From UBA9676 sp036005525 (GTDB taxonomy: Bacteria > Actinomycetota > Actinomycetes > Streptosporangiales > Streptosporangiaceae), in contig DASYQM010000363.1 in the NCBI GenBank assembly GCA_036005525.1, positions 1 to 6,494 of the forward strand: a DNA stretch of 6,494 bases, read 5' to 3'. This document shows, piece by piece, positions 6,225 through 6,494 of this stretch (position 1 is its first letter; the number at the start of each line of letters is the position of its first letter). The position numbers and the translations under genes are program-made. The notes beneath the pieces were generated by a model that was not told the DNA's origin, did not search any database, and saw only the letters and a program-made list of their open reading frames with translations.

Positions 6225-6249
6225 TATCATCGTCTAGGCGGGCGCCTAG
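6225..6249 (+). promoter_or_regulatory. -10-like box followed by a perfect dyad (operator-like)
   Basis: TATCAT (6225-6230) matches five of six -10 bases; a 3-nt gap is followed by CTAGGCG, GG, CGCCTAG (6234-6249), a perfect 7-bp inverted repeat across what would be the transcription start. Such a layout fits a repressor operator. There is no convincing -35 and no plus-strand gene follows in the window. On the minus strand, GATAAA lies beside the same dyad, so direction is open. Confidence 0.35.
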
Positions 6250-6405
6250 GGCACTAAGACCCAACTGCGCGCAACTCCCGCGAGCTGCACGCTAACAGCA
6301 GCATGCCAGGCAGGGGGTAGCTGTCACAGTCGGTGAGCGGTCGCCGAGCGCCACCCGCCTGCGAGATCGCGCAGATCGGCTCCTCTCTGTCAAGAGGGTG
6401 CCGTT

Positions 6406-6494
6406 TTAGCCGGTGATTTCGGCTTGGTCGAGGAGGTCGTGGTGGAGGCGGGTGCTGGCGCCGGGGATCTCGATGCCGACGAGGCGGTCGTCTT
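6406..6494 (-). CDS. C-terminal fragment of a DUF2283-like protein, cut by window edge
   Basis: The last 28 codons of a minus-strand gene entering from the right, ending at TAA 6406-6408. The visible residues include DDRLVGIEIPGASTRL and end LLDQAEITG. The pattern G/D-R-L-V-G-I-E-I-x-x-A-S-x-R-L is typical of the C-terminal strand and turn of DUF2283, a small family of unknown function in bacteria. Codon bias is strong (nearly all third positions G or C), supporting real coding. The fragment is short, so the family call is tentative. Confidence 0.5.
   Translation of the reverse strand, partial: DDRLVGIEIPGASTRLHHDLLDQAEITG

Larger units (their letters stand above)
5459..6405. other. Long stretch with no confident gene
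   Basis: About 950 bases between the small gene and the fragment at the right edge. Open frames exist on both strands but look like GC-rich accidents: Pro/Arg/Gly-rich, no ribosome binding site and no recognisable motif. Third-position bias fades and the right part (6060-6300) is less GC-rich than the genes. It holds a 42-bp tandem repeat, a perfect hairpin, a perfect dyad with a -10-like box and one possible short ORF. It may be a decayed gene region or an old integration scar, but no transposase or repeat ends were found. Confidence 0.5.

Noticed and set aside
6382..6397. CCTCT...AGAGG inverted repeat just beyond the stop of the right-edge gene
   Set aside because: Only 5 bp with no T-tract; too weak to call a terminator.

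Overview
The window is GC-rich throughout, with strongly G/C third codon positions, GTG as well as ATG starts and at least one gene that looks leaderless. Together with the protein families seen, this points to a high-GC actinobacterium. I cannot name a genus. Most genes lie on the minus strand; only one small gene is confidently on the plus strand.

Region by region: (1) 1-963, minus: the first 321 residues of a heavy-metal (copper-type) P1B ATPase that runs off the left edge. It has a metal-binding-like N-terminal domain whose usual CxxC is missing, a His/Met-rich linker and the first four membrane helices. (2) 964-1269: its leader, with a good ribosome binding site and a G/C-block dyad inside a 19-nt spacer between weak -35 and -10 elements, a plausible copper-responsive (CsoR-like or MerR-like) operator. 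A very strong Shine-Dalgarno followed by GTG opens a short, doubtful ORF here. (3) 1270-2151, minus: a six-helix ABC-2 type permease without a partner ATPase in the window and with an uncertain N-terminus. (4) 2152-2564: about 410 bases with no convincing gene. (5) 2565-2837, plus: a DUF167 (YggU-like) protein whose GTG start lies where transcription would begin from a CATACT -10 box. (6) 2962-5088, minus: a complete 708-residue AMP-forming acetyl-CoA synthetase, convergent with the DUF167 gene. (7) 5141-5458, minus: a small helical protein of unknown function 52 nt upstream of acs, probably co-transcribed with it. (8) 5459-6405: about 950 bases of mostly non-coding or decayed DNA holding a 42-bp tandem repeat, a perfect GC hairpin, a perfect dyad next to a -10-like box and one possible 41-codon ORF. 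(9) 6406-6494, minus: the last 28 residues of a protein resembling DUF2283 family C-termini, cut by the right edge.

Functionally the window shows central carbon metabolism (acetate activation) beside metal efflux and an orphan membrane transporter component. I see no CRISPR array, tRNA, rRNA, complete transposon or clearly new multi-gene system. The most useful leads are the copper ATPase control region and its altered N-terminal metal site, the small gene upstream of acs, and the repeat and palindrome-bearing non-coding stretch at the right end.
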